64,000 bases of DNA from Ophiodon elongatus (lineage: Eukaryota; Chordata; Actinopteri; Perciformes; Hexagrammidae): the NCBI GenBank assembly GCA_016806645.1, contig JACSYO010001857.1, positions 1,268,501 to 1,332,500 on the forward strand, read 5' to 3'. Position numbers and translations under genes: made by a program. Shown one piece after another: positions 10,554 to 23,200 of this stretch. How positions within the stretch are numbered: the stretch's first letter is position 1; each line of letters starts with the position of its first letter. The notes beneath the pieces were generated by a model. The model was not told the origin of the DNA. It saw nothing but the letters and a program-made list of their open reading frames with translations, and made no database searches.

Positions 10554-13038
10554 CCCCCGAACCCGACGTTCTCCTCCCCCCGGCTGCGCCTAGATATCCT
10601 GTCCATGAAAGTCACGAACAGGACCAGTGATGAAGGGCAGCCCTGGCGGAGGCCAACACCCACCGGGAATGCGTCTGACTTATTGCCGAGAATACGAACA
10701 CAGCTCCTACTGCAGTCGTACAGAGACCGGATGGCCCGTTGTAATGGGTCCGGCACCCCATACTCCCGCAGCACCCCCCACAAAACCCCCCGAGGGACCC
10801 GGTCGAAAGCCTTCTCCAAGTCCACAAAACACATGTAGACTGGTTGGGAAAACTCCCAGTACCCCTCCAGTAGTCTTGCGAGGGTAAAGAGCTGGTCCAC
10901 TGTTTCACGACCGGGACGGAATCCGCACTGCTCCTCTTGAATCCGAGGTTCGACAATCGGTCGGAGCCTCCTTTCCAGCACCCTGGCATACACTTTCCCC
11001 GGGAGGCTAAGTAGTGTGATACCCCGATAATTCGAGCACACTCTCCGGTCCCCCTTTTTGAAAATGGGAACCACCACCCCGGTCTGCCAGTCCATGGGCA
11101 CTGTTCCCGACCCCCATGCGACATTGAAAAGGCGTGTCAGCCAAGATAGCCCAACAACATTCAGCGCCTTCAGCATCTCAGGGCGGATCTCATCCACCCC
11201 CGGCGCCTTGCCACCAAGGAGCTTTTGGACTACCTTAGTGGCCTCTGCCAAGAATATATGGATGCGACCCCCCCCCCCCGAGTCTTCAGGCGCTGCCTCC
11301 TCTCTAGAGGACATGCTGGCCAGGTTTAGGAGTTCCTCAAAGTGCTCTTTCCACCGCCCGACGATGTCCCCCGTCCGGGTCAGCATTCCCCCCCCCCCGT
11401 GCTGAGCACAGCCTGGGGTAAGCCCTGCTTTCCCTTGGATGGTTTGCCAGAACTTCCTTGAGGCCAACCGAAAGTCCTTCTCCATGGCCTCCCCGAACTC
11501 CTCCCATGCCCGAGTTTTAGCGTCCGCGACCACCGCAGCTGCAGCCCTTCTGGCCTGCCGGTACCTCTCAGCTGCTTCAGGAGACCCCTGAGCCAACCAG
11601 GCCCGAAAGGCCTCCTTCTTTAGCTTGACGGCTTCCCTCATCCCCGGTGTCCACCACCGGGTTCTCGGGTTGCCGCCACGACAGGCACCAGTCACCTTCC
11701 GACCACAGCTCCTAGCGGCCGCGTCCACAATAGAGGCTTTGAACATGGTCCACTCGGATTCCATGTCCCCAGCCTCCCTTGGGATGTGTGAGAAGTTCTT
11801 CCGGAGGTGGGAGTTGAAGACCTCCCGGACAGGATCCTCCTCCAGACGTTCCCAGTTCACCCTCACTACACGTTTGGGCTTGCCGGGTCTTTCCAGCCAA
11901 TTCCCCCGCCATCTGATCCAACTCACCACCAGGTGGTGATCAGTTGACAGCTCTGCTCCTCTCTTCACCTGAGTGTCCAAGACATACGGCCGCAGATCAG
12001 ATGAAACGATTACAAAGTCGATCACTGATCTCCGGCCTCAGGTGTTCTGGTAACAGGTACACTTATGAGCCACACTATGTTCGAACATGGTGTTCGTTAT
12101 GGACAAACCGTGGCTAGCACAGAAGTCAAACAGCGAGACACCACTCGGGTTCAGATCAGGCAAGCCGTTCCTCCCAATCACCCCCCGCCAGGTTTCTCTG
12201 TCGTTGCCCACGTGAGCGTTGAAGTCTCCCAGGAGAACTACGGAGTCAGCAGGAGGCCTTTCCAGGACCTCCCACCGACTCCAAGAAGGCCGGATACTCT
12301 GAACTGCTGTTTGGTGCATAGGCACAAACACCAGTCAGAGCCTTACTCCTGCAACCCGCAGGCGCAGGGAGGCGACCCTCTGGTTCTCCTGGAGAACTCC
12401 AACACGGCGGCGCTCAGCCGGGGGCTCGTGAGTATCCCCACTCCCGCCCGGCGCCTCTCACTCTGGGCAACTCCAGAAAAGGACAAAGTCCAACCTTTCT
12501 CCAGGTGCTTGGTTCCAGAGCCAGTGCTGTGCATGGAGGTGAGGCCAACTATATCTAGCTGGTACCGCTCCACCTCCTGCACCAGCTCAACTATATCTAG
12601 CTGGTACCGCTACACCTCCTGCACCAGCTCCACTATATCTAGCTGGTACCGCTCCACCTCCTGCACCAGCTCAACTATATCTAGCTGGTACCGCTCCATC
12701 TCCTGCACCAGATCTGGCTCTTTCCCCGCTAGCGAGGTGACGTTCCACGTCCCTAGAGTTCGTCTATGCTGCCGGCGATCGGCTCGCCCAGGCCCCCTGC
12801 CCGGCCTGCCGCCCGGTCCACATAGCACCCGAGCCCGATGCTTATCCCTGCGGGTGGTGGGTCCACAGGGTGGCTGCTCCATGGTGTTTCTTCGGGCTGA
12901 GCCCGACCGGGCACCATGGGCGAAGACCCGGCCACCAGACGCTTGCCTACGAGCTCCCCTCCTGGGTCTGGCTCCTGGAGGGTTCCCCGGTTTCATTGGT
13001 CCGGGCGAGGTGGCTCTAGTCCGTGGGCCGCAATTCAT
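10550..13038 (-). pseudogene. Broken LINE endonuclease/reverse-transcriptase ORF
   Basis: The minus-strand reading frame starts near 13038 and contains the endonuclease start (GTWNVTSL), LLGDFNAHVGNDR, and then MIDFVIVSSDLRPY and STDHHLVVSWIRW. The reverse-transcriptase beginning follows (FKKGDRRVCSNYRGITLL, QCGFRPGR, VDLEKAFDRVPRG, LRQGCP). It is interrupted by a stop near 12610 (TAG where the other repeat copies have GAG), a frameshift between about 12331 and 12582, and a stop at 12038 (TGA where the other copy has TTA). It ends at 10550, where the FADD-bearing segment is deleted. A 14-residue in-frame tandem lies in the endonuclease N-terminus. It cannot encode a working protein. Confidence 0.9.
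12550..12717 (-). repeat. 42-bp in-frame tandem repeat inside the LINE, four copies
   Basis: Four copies start at 12550, 12592, 12634 and 12676, exactly 42 bp apart, around the word tatatctagctggtaccgct. The unit codes on the minus strand for the 14-residue segment LVQEVERYQLDIVE, present once in the other LINE copy near 50890-50930. The period keeps the frame, but one copy carries a TAG stop. Confidence 0.93.
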
Positions 13039-13289
13039 CAGGGTTTTTTGAACCGCTCTTAGTCTGGGCTCTCCCCTGAGACCTGTTTGCCTTGGGAGAC
13101 CCTACCAGGGGCTGATGCCCCGGACAACATAGCTCCCAGGATCACTGAGCCACTCAAACTCCTCCACCACGTTAAGGTGGCGATTCACGGAGAAGCCACA
13201 AATCCCCATATCTCCCTGAAATGTTACTTGTATGGTGATTGTGTCTGATATTTATTGTTATGAGATATTTTGACTAGTAATTAGACAAA

Positions 13290-14150
13290 TATACTTGGCA
13301 AGACTTTGCAGTGAAGTACATTCTCAAATTTTTTACTTGAGTAAAAGTTTCCAAGTAGGAATACTCTCTTTCTAGTATAAGTCCTGTATTTAAAATAAGT
13401 AAGCATCAAAATATAGTTACCGAAAGTAAAAGTACTCATTACGCAAAATAGCTAATTTCAGCATAATTAGATGAATGGTTTAAAATGATTGATGCATCAA
13501 TGTGTTCATCACTTTAATGTTACAGCTGGTTAGGGTGGAGCTAATTTGAACTACTTTACTGTTGAGTAGCTTGTGAATAAAGTCTTGTCTGATCTACAAT
13601 AATACATACATGTTGATTATATTTTGTGTTATTAATCTAAAAAGGTATCAGATAAATGTAGTGGAGTAGAATATACAATGTTTCCTCCTGAAATGTATAA
13701 GAGTAGATGTATAAAGCAGATAAACTATGGTAAAGTGCCGTACTTGAGTTAATGTGAGGGGAATATTGAACTCATTACTCGACTACTTTCATGTGGCAGC
13801 TTCTCCAATGTGAGAACTCTGCTTTTCTGTTTCTTTCATTTCTAACATTTTACAGACCAAACAATGATCTGATTAATCAATAAAATAATCCACAGCGTAA
13901 TCTATAATAAAAGTTATCATTAGTTCAAAGTAATTATACTCCAAAAATGTAAAGATACAGCACTATAACAGTCAGGGACCATTCTGCTGCCCAATTAGTA
14001 CTTTTGATATTTAGTACACCTTTATGCTAGTACTTCTGTTCTTTTACTGAAGTAAATTTTGGAATTCAAGAGTTTAACCTGTATTTCTGCAGTGTGGTAC
14101 TGCTACTTATCTGAGTACTTGATAATAGTAGGTTTGTTGTTTCAGTTGTA
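13290..14150. repeat. Dispersed teleost repeat with 'agtaaaagtact' words
   Basis: The stretch is filled with phrases such as ttacttgagtaaaagt, agtaaaagtactcatta, ggtggagctaattt and gataaatgtagtggagtag. I recall these from a very common interspersed fish repeat, usually classed as a non-autonomous DNA transposon. A shorter piece with related words (gtggagtacaagtataaaa, aaatggaaatactcgggtaaag) lies at 28965-29070. I cannot define the ends or terminal repeats. Confidence 0.65.
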
Positions 14151-14176
14151 AAATTCCTGAACCAAAACAGGGGATT

Positions 14177-14177
<1 letters not shown>

Positions 14178-14210
<33 letters not shown>

Positions 14211-14211
14211 T
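14178..14211. repeat. (TAA)n microsatellite
   Basis: About eleven AAT/TAA units. It is followed by tttatttatatagcgcttttcaaa, a phrase typical of repeat tails in fish, so it may mark the end of an old retroposon. Confidence 0.9.
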
Positions 14212-17200
14212 TCTTTTATTTATATAGCGCTTTTCAAAATTCACTCACAAGGCACTTTATAAACATTACAATCATCATAAAAGAGCTATACACTAAAAAC
14301 ATAGAACACACATTAGTCACATATAACTCTTAACTCACTATAACTCTTAATCTGCCAGATATCCAAACAAAGTTTCTTCTTTGCTCCTTTGTGCCCTCTT
14401 TCCCTCTGGACCGCACTTCCCAGAGTTCATCTGTGGATCAGACAGTGCGTGAGTTCCTGTGATTTTTTTTCCTTGATTCTCTTTGGCGGATATTTCAATC
14501 AGGAGAGACCAGTCAGAGATTAGAAAAGATAATTGTTTATTATTAACAGATGAGATGTGATGATAAAGTCTCAGAGTCTTTTGGCTCTTAAACTCTACAG
14601 AGAGATTTGTAATTGAGGGCCGTCTGCCCCGATCAGCAACAAGATAAATCCCCCCGTGGAGTCCAGACCTGGTGGTGGAGGATGAGGCTGATAGCATGAT
14701 GAGTTGATGAAGCTGATGGATCTGAGAAGACTGGGCGGAGATGGGGAGGTGGAGGTGGAGGTGGGGATGTGGAGGTGGAGGTGGAGGGGTGCGTAACGGC
14801 AACATGAATGAACTGAAGGTAGAGAGACAGTCATATGTAAAAGAGACAGCAGCCGGATAATAGGCTAACCATGTAATTGTGTCGTTGTGCTTATTGGATA
14901 GAGGAGACCAGCTGATCTAAACGGCTGGTGTCATGATTGACAGCCCGAACCATGACAGCAAGGACATTATGAGTGGGCATGCGTGAGGAGTGATTGGCAG
15001 ATGTATGAGAAATAAAGCACACAACAGTATCGTCTTCCTGACTGAACTTTAGAAAACCCAGTTTTCCTTTAGTTTACTCCAGACAAATATAAAACACGTC
15101 ACCTTCTCTGTGCTGGAGGGTTTTTTCTTTTTCCGACGTCCAGGCTCCATGTGGAAAACAGGCATTTATAGAGTTAGTTTGTTTTTTACATCTGCGTCAT
15201 GCCAAACATTTGGCCCATTTCACATGGTTTTAGAAACGCTGTATTTCAAGCATCAAATATAAAATATATGTATATATACCGTAGTACAAAACCAAAGAAA
15301 CCAAGTAATATAAATACTTTTATATATAATACTTCAAAAAAGGATATCTCACAGAAGAAGAAAGAAAACAAATGATACAAGCCAACTCAGTCTCTGTGCA
15401 TCTTTTAAAATATATATATATATATATATGTAAAAAAAAAAAATCTGTTTTTCTTTAATTTAATGAAAAAATTGTATTGAGTGTTTCTTGGTGAAAATAG
15501 AAAAACAAAAACGAAAATATTTTCCTAGATCCTTGAGATGGCGCACCTTTCTTTTTCCTTCTTGGATTTTGACTTTGTATCTCATGTTCTCTGATACTTC
15601 CTCTGCTTCTATTCACAGGGTGGAAAGAGGAAGCTGATGTCTGCTTGACGACATCCGTCCATAGTCTCCGCCCCCCTCGATGGCAACAGACGTGTCACTG
15701 TGCCAGACATCACTTCCTGCAGGATGTACAATTAGAAGATTGGCAGCTCTCTCTTCCCGTTCCCTACCTACATGTTTTTGGATTTAAACACAGCTCACTG
15801 GACTCTCAACACACTTAGCCTCATTTCTATCTAGTCATCTAATATTTATACCCAATTATCCTTAGAAGCCTATCCCAGCATGGACTGGGCAAGAGGTACA
15901 CCCTGGAGAAGACACCAGTCACAAGTCATTAATCCTAAAACCCAGAACGAGTCAGCATTTTTGCACTTCCTGTTCCCTCGTCTCAAAGTCAATTAGTTTT
16001 TGGTTGGTTAGGTGTCCGTAATAAGGTTTGTGTTTCACGCAAGCTCAAGGGATTTTAACGTTTAATACGTCAGTAAATGCGCCTCTGGTGAATTTTGAAG
16101 CTTTTACACGTTTTGAAAAAGGCAGTTGCCAACAAGAAACTACTTAACGTCATCACTAGAACACCAGTGCACCTTTATTTTAGCGGTGGTGACGTTAAGT
16201 CATGTGACCGTGGTGTGATTCGTTTATAGCGTTCACGCTTCAAAAATCATAAAAGTGGCGTTCATTTGTGAAGATTCTCTTGTTGAACAAAACGTGCAAG
16301 TATCAAAAAACGTGTGTTTGCCACAGAGATAGTTTCCTACAATCATTTTAAATGCAATGGAAAAATCCCATTGGCTTTTCGTCAAGAACCAGTGCGACGC
16401 TAACTTCCGGGGTTGGCCAACAAAAACACATCATAGACACTATGACACATTTTCCAACCACGTTCATGCCCACTGACTGTTCACTAAACCTACTGTGAGA
16501 CTTTTCTTTTGTGTGTGTGGTTCAAATAAAACCGTTCCTGTCCATTCACTTTCCTAATGGACTGTACAAAAATGATTGGCCTGGGGAGGGGGGCTGAATC
16601 GTGTATTTCACTATAAAAAAGTGAGACCCTCCCCAGCTCAATTTATATTTTCATTGGACACTCCCCATGATATGGAATAAAAATGCAAAACCCTCGCCCC
16701 ATGATCTCAAAACAAACAAACGCAACAACAAGGGTGAAAATGCGGCACAGCCATACAGAACTGTGAACAGGTTCCACCTCTGCAGCTGCTGAAGGACTCG
16801 AACGCCAAATACCAACAAATAGCCTAAATAAAAAAATGGATTGGATCAGATGATGTCGTAGCCTGATGTGTCTGACTGTCGGAATCAAATCAATAACACG
16901 ACGCTGAGTCACAAGACATTGCCTGGAGGCAGATTGCAGATTAGGCAATTTTTTTACTGGCTGCAAATGTTTGTATAGATTGAAATTAAATGTAATTTGT
17001 GTTCCAGAGCTGCCTCGGTGAGGGGGGCGGGGGCATCTCCCACACAGCATAATCAGATATGGGAACACTTGACTTTGCACAAATGTATTCAGCAAATTCA
17101 TTGACCCAAAAATTAATAATTTGCATTCCAAAACTGAAAACTTATGATTTAGCTCGGATGGGAGTTATCTGAGATCTGGTGTCAGAATTTTAATTTAAGT

Positions 17201-19727
17201 AGGCCACACAAATGTGAGTCGCTCACCAGGTGTGTTTTGTAGCAGCAGCTGGAGCCTCAGAGGGAACTTTTCTCCTGCTGAGCCAAACCACAATATAATA
17301 TCAGTGGAACGTCTAAGGCCCTGCCCGCACACATGCAGGAGAGAGGTAGCCGGCTGTGTACTGTAAGGCACGCGCTCTCCCACACACACAGCTGGCTTCT
17401 GTGTTTTGCGACCATGGCGATACACGAGGACAGAGTGTTTTTGGTTACGGCTCGGCCAGCTGGGAAAGACAGGGCGATAAACCGTGTCTTCGGATCAGTT
17501 CGCTTCGCTGCACATGAAGCGTGATCATTCTGAAGATCATTCTAAAAATGACATTTCCCGATGGTTGTGACCAATTTAGTGGTCTGTGTACCTGGTTGTC
17601 ATTCTTTGTTCCAGGAAGCTCTTGATTAATCAACTCCACCTGTCCAATCAGCTGATCCACCTGCAAAAGGCCCCTCCAACACCACTTTGACCACTCTTTG
17701 TTTTCTTTTATTTACTCAAAAACCATCTTCGTTTCTTCCTTCAAGTTGCTCCCCTTGAGCCAGGGTTCCTAACACTGACAACAGAAGCAGAAGAAAAGAT
17801 ATGCCTGAACCTATGTTGCGGCCCCATGATCACCCTGTAGATGAGTCTCCAGAACACAAATACCAACGTCGGATGTTGGAAGGATTCTCACTGCGCTGCT
17901 TCTTTGGCGCTATGTGTCACGAGTTGCCTCATGTTCTGAATCACAGCACAGAAACTCAGTAAAGCGTCTCACATGAGAGTCCTCCAGCTGATAATCATTA
18001 AATACCTCCCAACACTGTTAGACATCAGGTTTAGTTTCAGGCAAGAAGGACCTGAGAGCATTTAAGTTCACCGAGGAGGATCCGTCACGACAAAGTACTT
18101 GAAGCCGGCGATGGTGGTGGTAAAACCCAATGACGTGTTGTTCCTCTTCACAGATTGTGTTGTCAGATACAGTAAACTGTGCTTCAGCAGAGTGAAGCGG
18201 TTCGTGACCATTAGCGAATAAATGTAATAGAAAAGTTGAAGTGAATGAGTTGAATTGAAGTTTGACCATAAATGTTTGGATGATTTCACTTCAAATATGG
18301 CTGCCCACATATTCCGTGCCCATTTGTGTGTATGGAAATACAGGACATTTTGAATGCCTGTGACATGGCGCCTTCAAAGCTCTGCTAATCAATCTTCTTA
18401 TAAGTAACTCGCAATGAACCCACAGAGCATTTTTGCCTATTTATACCATGATTTTACAGGCAACAAATACACTTTATAGTTAATTCTCATGGCTCAACCT
18501 CTTTTCCCAAAGCAGCTCTATTGAATTGATTGTACGCTGAATGCCCAGCGCCAAATGGCCAACAGACATAGTTAGAGGCTGATCATCATCATCAATCATT
18601 TGGCATAATCCATAGAGCCTGCATGTAAAAACATGTAAAATCATACAGTACACAACCTGGAACTAACACGACCGTAGTGGAATGGGGCCATGCTTAAAGT
18701 TTACATCTACATTTGCTCTTTACTGAGTGTATGTTACTGTTTGCCTTCACACACTGGAATGACCTGAAGGCAGTAAGGTAGTACCTGGGAAGTCCTCACA
18801 TGCATGACTGTGAGCTTCTTTAGCCCTTTAACCTCAATTAAGATAATAGAATCAGTGAACTCACATTAGCTCTTTCCTGAAATTGCGTTTGACCTACATG
18901 ATGAAAGAAACCACAGCGGCGCTTCCGGCCATGTTGATAGTGAACCGTTGTGGTATGAACTTTCTGCACGAGTCCGTGATGACTGCCTCCCTGCCCAGCA
19001 GCTACCGGTGTGGCCCCAGATAGATGAGAGAAGATTTGGTAAACAACTCGTGACATAACTCGCGGCTGCCGTCCTGCCCACCCTGGTCAAACACTGTCCA
19101 ACTTGGTGGCTTGAACTTTCTGCCAAAGAGAGCTTACATAAACTTCAGACCGGAACATACCTGTTACTGCCGGCAAACACCCATTGGGCGAACCCGTCAA
19201 ACAAAAGCTCTCGTTATGTAACCGGCTCAGAAATTACACAAATGCACTGAGCAAACTTCTGCCCTTGTTTGAGTTATCACTGGCAGAACTTGAATTCACT
19301 GCGCTGGAAAAATGTAACCTTCTACCCTGGCTGTGCCTTGCTCACTGTAACAGAGAAATGCGTGGTGCAATCACCGGCTGTTTACCGGATAATAACCACA
19401 TCTGTGTTTTTGCTGTGTTTGAGAGTCTGATGGACAAACGGCACAGGAGGGTGAAGGCTCAGAGCCATGTGTTTTTGTTAATCTCCAACATCTGTCTGCT
19501 TGATTCAGAGTAAAAAGAAGCTTTCATGTGTTGGAGGGAGAGAGAGCACAGACCCTGACAAAGACCCTTCACCTCTTACAAGTGGATGTTTATCCAGATG
19601 GGTGTTATTTTGACCATGCGAGCTGGGGCTGTTATCGGTGTTTGACCGAAATAACCTAGTACCATATAGTGTCGAGCCTTCTCCAGTCAAACGATACCTG
19701 CAATCGAGTCTTTTTTTCCTCTCCAGA
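14212..19727. other. Intergenic DNA, no gene recognised
   Basis: Several minus-strand frames of 60-160 codons exist (for example 14347-14805 and 16643-17131). They show no family similarity, no splice context and mixed codon use, so I do not call them. Simple tracts include ggtggaggtggagg words at 14743-14790 and an AT run near 15412-15430. Nothing else stands out. Confidence 0.5.
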
Positions 19728-20270
19728 TCATAGACTGTATATAGGAAGTGGACGTAGTCAGCGTGACGTCACCCCTTGGTTTGTGGACTGCCCATTTGAA
19801 GCCTCGAGTTTGGCGATTTTGCTGTCGCCATCTCGGAGTACGGCCTACTTGGCTTTTTTGAATGGACGTTACCATATTTGGAATGCGGAGGTGTGACGTA
19901 GAGATGCCGTATTTGGCTCTGGTAGTGGCGGCGACCTGTCAATCACAATAAAGCCGCCCTAAAACAGACTCCGCTTTATGGTCTTTTTTACTCTAAATGG
20001 ACCATAATTTAATAAATGAACATCATGCTGTATTGAAAAAAGACTAGAAAGTAGAGATTGAGACCATAAACTTATGTTTACAATGTTTACTGAGGGAATA
20101 AATTAAGTAAGAAGTAGAGTCATTTTCTCATAGACTTCTATACAATCAGACTTTTTGCAACTGGAGGAGTTGCCCCCTGCTGGTCAGTAGAGAGAATGCA
20201 AGTTTTAAGACACTTCCGCCTCAGCGTCACTCGGCAGAATCGGAGGTTGCCGCCTGGTCCAGATCTTGAA
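19728..20270 (+). repeat. Dispersed repeat, copy 1
   Basis: It starts at catagactgtatatagg and contains ggacgtagtcagcgtgacg, ctctaaatggaccataattt, tgaacatcatgctgtattga, tttactgagggaataaat and gccccctgctggtca. The same phrases in the same order occur at 28027-28530, so the two are copies of one interspersed family. Copy 1 keeps more of the left end. No coding region is present; it is probably a non-autonomous element. Confidence 0.85.
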
Positions 20271-23200
20271 ATATAACGATATGAGCGGGAACAGTGCTAC
20301 CAACGGCAACAATGCTAACAGAGCGAATAGTTTTCACCTGGGGGAACCAACGGTTGGGCGTTACACTTCCGCTACAACGTGGCCCCGCCACCGTGGATCG
20401 GGGAACAATGACTACGTGAATGCACCAAATATTCTGGTTGTTTCCCTTAGTCCAAGAAAGGTAATTTCCTAAGAAGCTGTTTACAAGGCTAATTAAAATT
20501 TATATTCCACCAATATTCCCTTTTACATGCAGCAATGAAATATTAAAAAGGGGAATGGCAAATGCCGCTTGTGCTATTTTGCTTCTTTTCGTCAAAATAT
20601 GTTTTTTCAGTGTCCTTCCTTCCACCACCTTTTTGAAAAGGTCGGCGTTGCGATATTTGATATCCAAGTCCTTCATAATGTTTAAAAGTAGACGTGTTTC
20701 TCCTTTTATTTTGGGCATGCATCTCTGCTCTAGCTTTGCAAACTATTGGGTAGTTGGTTTGTGTACAACGCACAGAGCTGGTCATAAACAGGAAAGAGGC
20801 TGTGTGTTGCAAAGTGCCGTAAAACCCCCCAATTAAGATGCATATTCTGAATGTGCTGTATACATGTCCAAAGAATGCTCCTAAAACCTAAAATAATATC
20901 GACATATCCCACATGTCTTTATCGGAAAATGCTCCATTTGGAGTAAGGCCTATTTCAGAATATCCAAACGGAATATGATGTTAACATGAACCATCTCAAA
21001 TGATAATGAATGAGAACGATAGTAGAATAGGAGTGTGCATGTAAATGTATTCAGTGTTATCAGCCGTATGGGCTCATTTCTTTCTGACAAATGACTGGTC
21101 TGCTCAGCTCGCTTGGAACCTGGTCCGAGGTGGTACCAAAGACAACTATTGCTAATGGCAAACCAATAAAGAGTGAGTCGAGTAGAAACGTGCTATGCAG
21201 TGGAAATGTGGCGTTACATTTATATCTGAACTAGAAAAGTTGAAGCTTTTCAAGGAAAAAGCTTAGGAAAACCAACATGTCACCACAACAAAAGTCAATT
21301 TATAAGAGGACGGGGAGTCGAAAGAGTCACAGCCCTCCCAGCTAGCTTCTCTGACTCCATCATGGTCTAGAGGAGACCTTGCTGTGCATGAATATCGTAC
21401 TTTAATAATAAGACTTTCCACTGTACATGTTGGTCATTTCATTTATGTTGAAAAGTGATGGGGCAGATTTATTTCCAAATGTACAATTGCAAGGCACAGT
21501 AAACTTCCTTTCTCCTTTTCTTTCCCGTTTCTCAGTACAGCCACAGTTCTGGATAATAATTCCAGCCACCAAAAAGTGAGGCAGTTATGTTTTCACACTA
21601 ATAATTTTTTAATAATCAGGAAGCGTTTTTAATGAACGTTTCTGCAGAGTCAGAAAACGTTAGTACAGAGTGTTGAGGCATAATGTTCCAGCACTTGGTT
21701 AAAGTCAGGTAAGGATTGTGGGCTTTGGTTAAATATTGAAAAAAAAGTCAACCCTAACCTTTAAACCAGAGCAATTTTATTGTCTAAACCTCACCACACG
21801 CACCGTTCCTCCAAGTGGGTCAGCCGAGAGCCTGACCTTCTTCATGACTCGCTTGTTAAAGAGTTGCTTGTGTCTATTTCATGCTTTGAAATGTTTCAAT
21901 CTTATTCTGATTGAAAACTGTCATCATTTTACACCGGTACAATCATTTATACAAGAGTGCTCTCGGAATCCATGCTCTACCAAACTTCCAAAGCTGAAAT
22001 GCATATGAGTTGCTCATTTTCTTTTTTTTTACGAGCAGGTGGTCTGGCAGTCCAATCTTTCGACTGTGACTCTCAGAATGAAATGAATGGAATGAAATAT
22101 GTTTTTAATTGATCATTGTGTTGACATCAACTATTCCCCACTTATTTTTAATTTTTTGGGGGTTGCTAAGGTAGCAGCCATACTTCCAGGAGTTGAAATA
22201 AGGACTCAAAAAAGCACTTGCTGCACCACATGGAAATGAACCTGCAGCTTTGTTCTCAGGAATGATCACTTCCTTCACTCAGTGTGTGAGAAATGCCATC
22301 GGCCCTTCATGCTGTGAAAACCAAAACGGGGAAACTGACAGGTTCCTTCATTATCTCATCTCGGATTGTTTGCAAATACTATTCACAGATTTATGCAAAT
22401 CTTACCCCAGATAAGCCTCTAGATAGGTGTGGTTGGACAAAGAATTACAGGAAATAATTCAGTTCTATATTTTCTGAATTGTCCCGACGTGTGAAAATCC
22501 ACCATTCTGTCACACACGGTGGATTAAATCAAATGCTGCAAATTATTTTCTGCTGGAAATTGAGCAAGGTCTTTTGGCCAACGGTACGTACAACTGAAAA
22601 ACTGATTGCTGATGTGAAGGAAATGTTGCTGTTGAAAGTGTTATCAAGATCCCTTTATCTCCAAAACATCATTATTTTTTTCTTTTAAAGTGCCATGCAT
22701 GAGAAGCAGTCAGGGTTCGTGTTCATGAGTCCTCTGAGCCCTCCCGTGTACCCCTCACGCCAGGACGACAACACAATAGTTCAAGGCCTCGGCATAATTT
22801 CCCGATTATTCCGCTCCTCCGCTTCAGCTATTAATTTCTGAGGCGCGTTATATAAGGCCTTACGCAATGTGTTTTTCGAACGTCTATTTTTCTGCCCCCT
22901 GCCCGCTAATAGGTCTGGGGGCAGGTTGTTGGTGGCTGAGGCTGCTGTTGACATTCTCATGCACATTCATGAAAGGAGCCCCCCCCCCTCCTGCTGTCGC
23001 AGTCCAGCCACAGCGAGCCCAGACAGGCCAACGGTCGGCTGGGTTGGAGGGACCACCGCCGTCACACACACGTGTCCCAAAAGCTTTGGAGAAAACAGGG
23101 TGCACGTGCAGTTTGTCAATTACTGCACAGCTTGTGTCGTCCTGATCGTCAATATGTGCTTTGTTACGGGGTTTGTTAAACACAGCAGAGAAAAGAATGG

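Larger units (their letters stand above)
9389..13197 (-). mobile_element. RTE-like LINE, minus strand, internally rearranged
   Basis: Read on the minus strand, the element starts at 13197 with the same 5' sequence as the plus-strand copy at 50408 and ends in a ccat/ggat microsatellite tail at about 9386-9412. It is bounded by a 12-bp direct repeat, acaaatccccat, at 9377-9388 and 13198-13209, which is a target-site duplication. An APE-type endonuclease region and the first part of the reverse transcriptase are present. The segment equal to 52932-53385 of the other copy, which carries the FADD catalytic motif, is missing and a 53-bp tandem array stands in its place. The GGAT tail and the C-terminal WFGH and GRPRTRW motifs fit RTE-clade elements of fish (Rex3/Expander-like). 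The clade call is by eye. Confidence 0.9.

Noticed and set aside
14347..14805. 152-codon minus-strand frame
   Set aside because: The Pro-His-Leu-rich start comes from ggtggagg repeats and the rest matches nothing I recognise.
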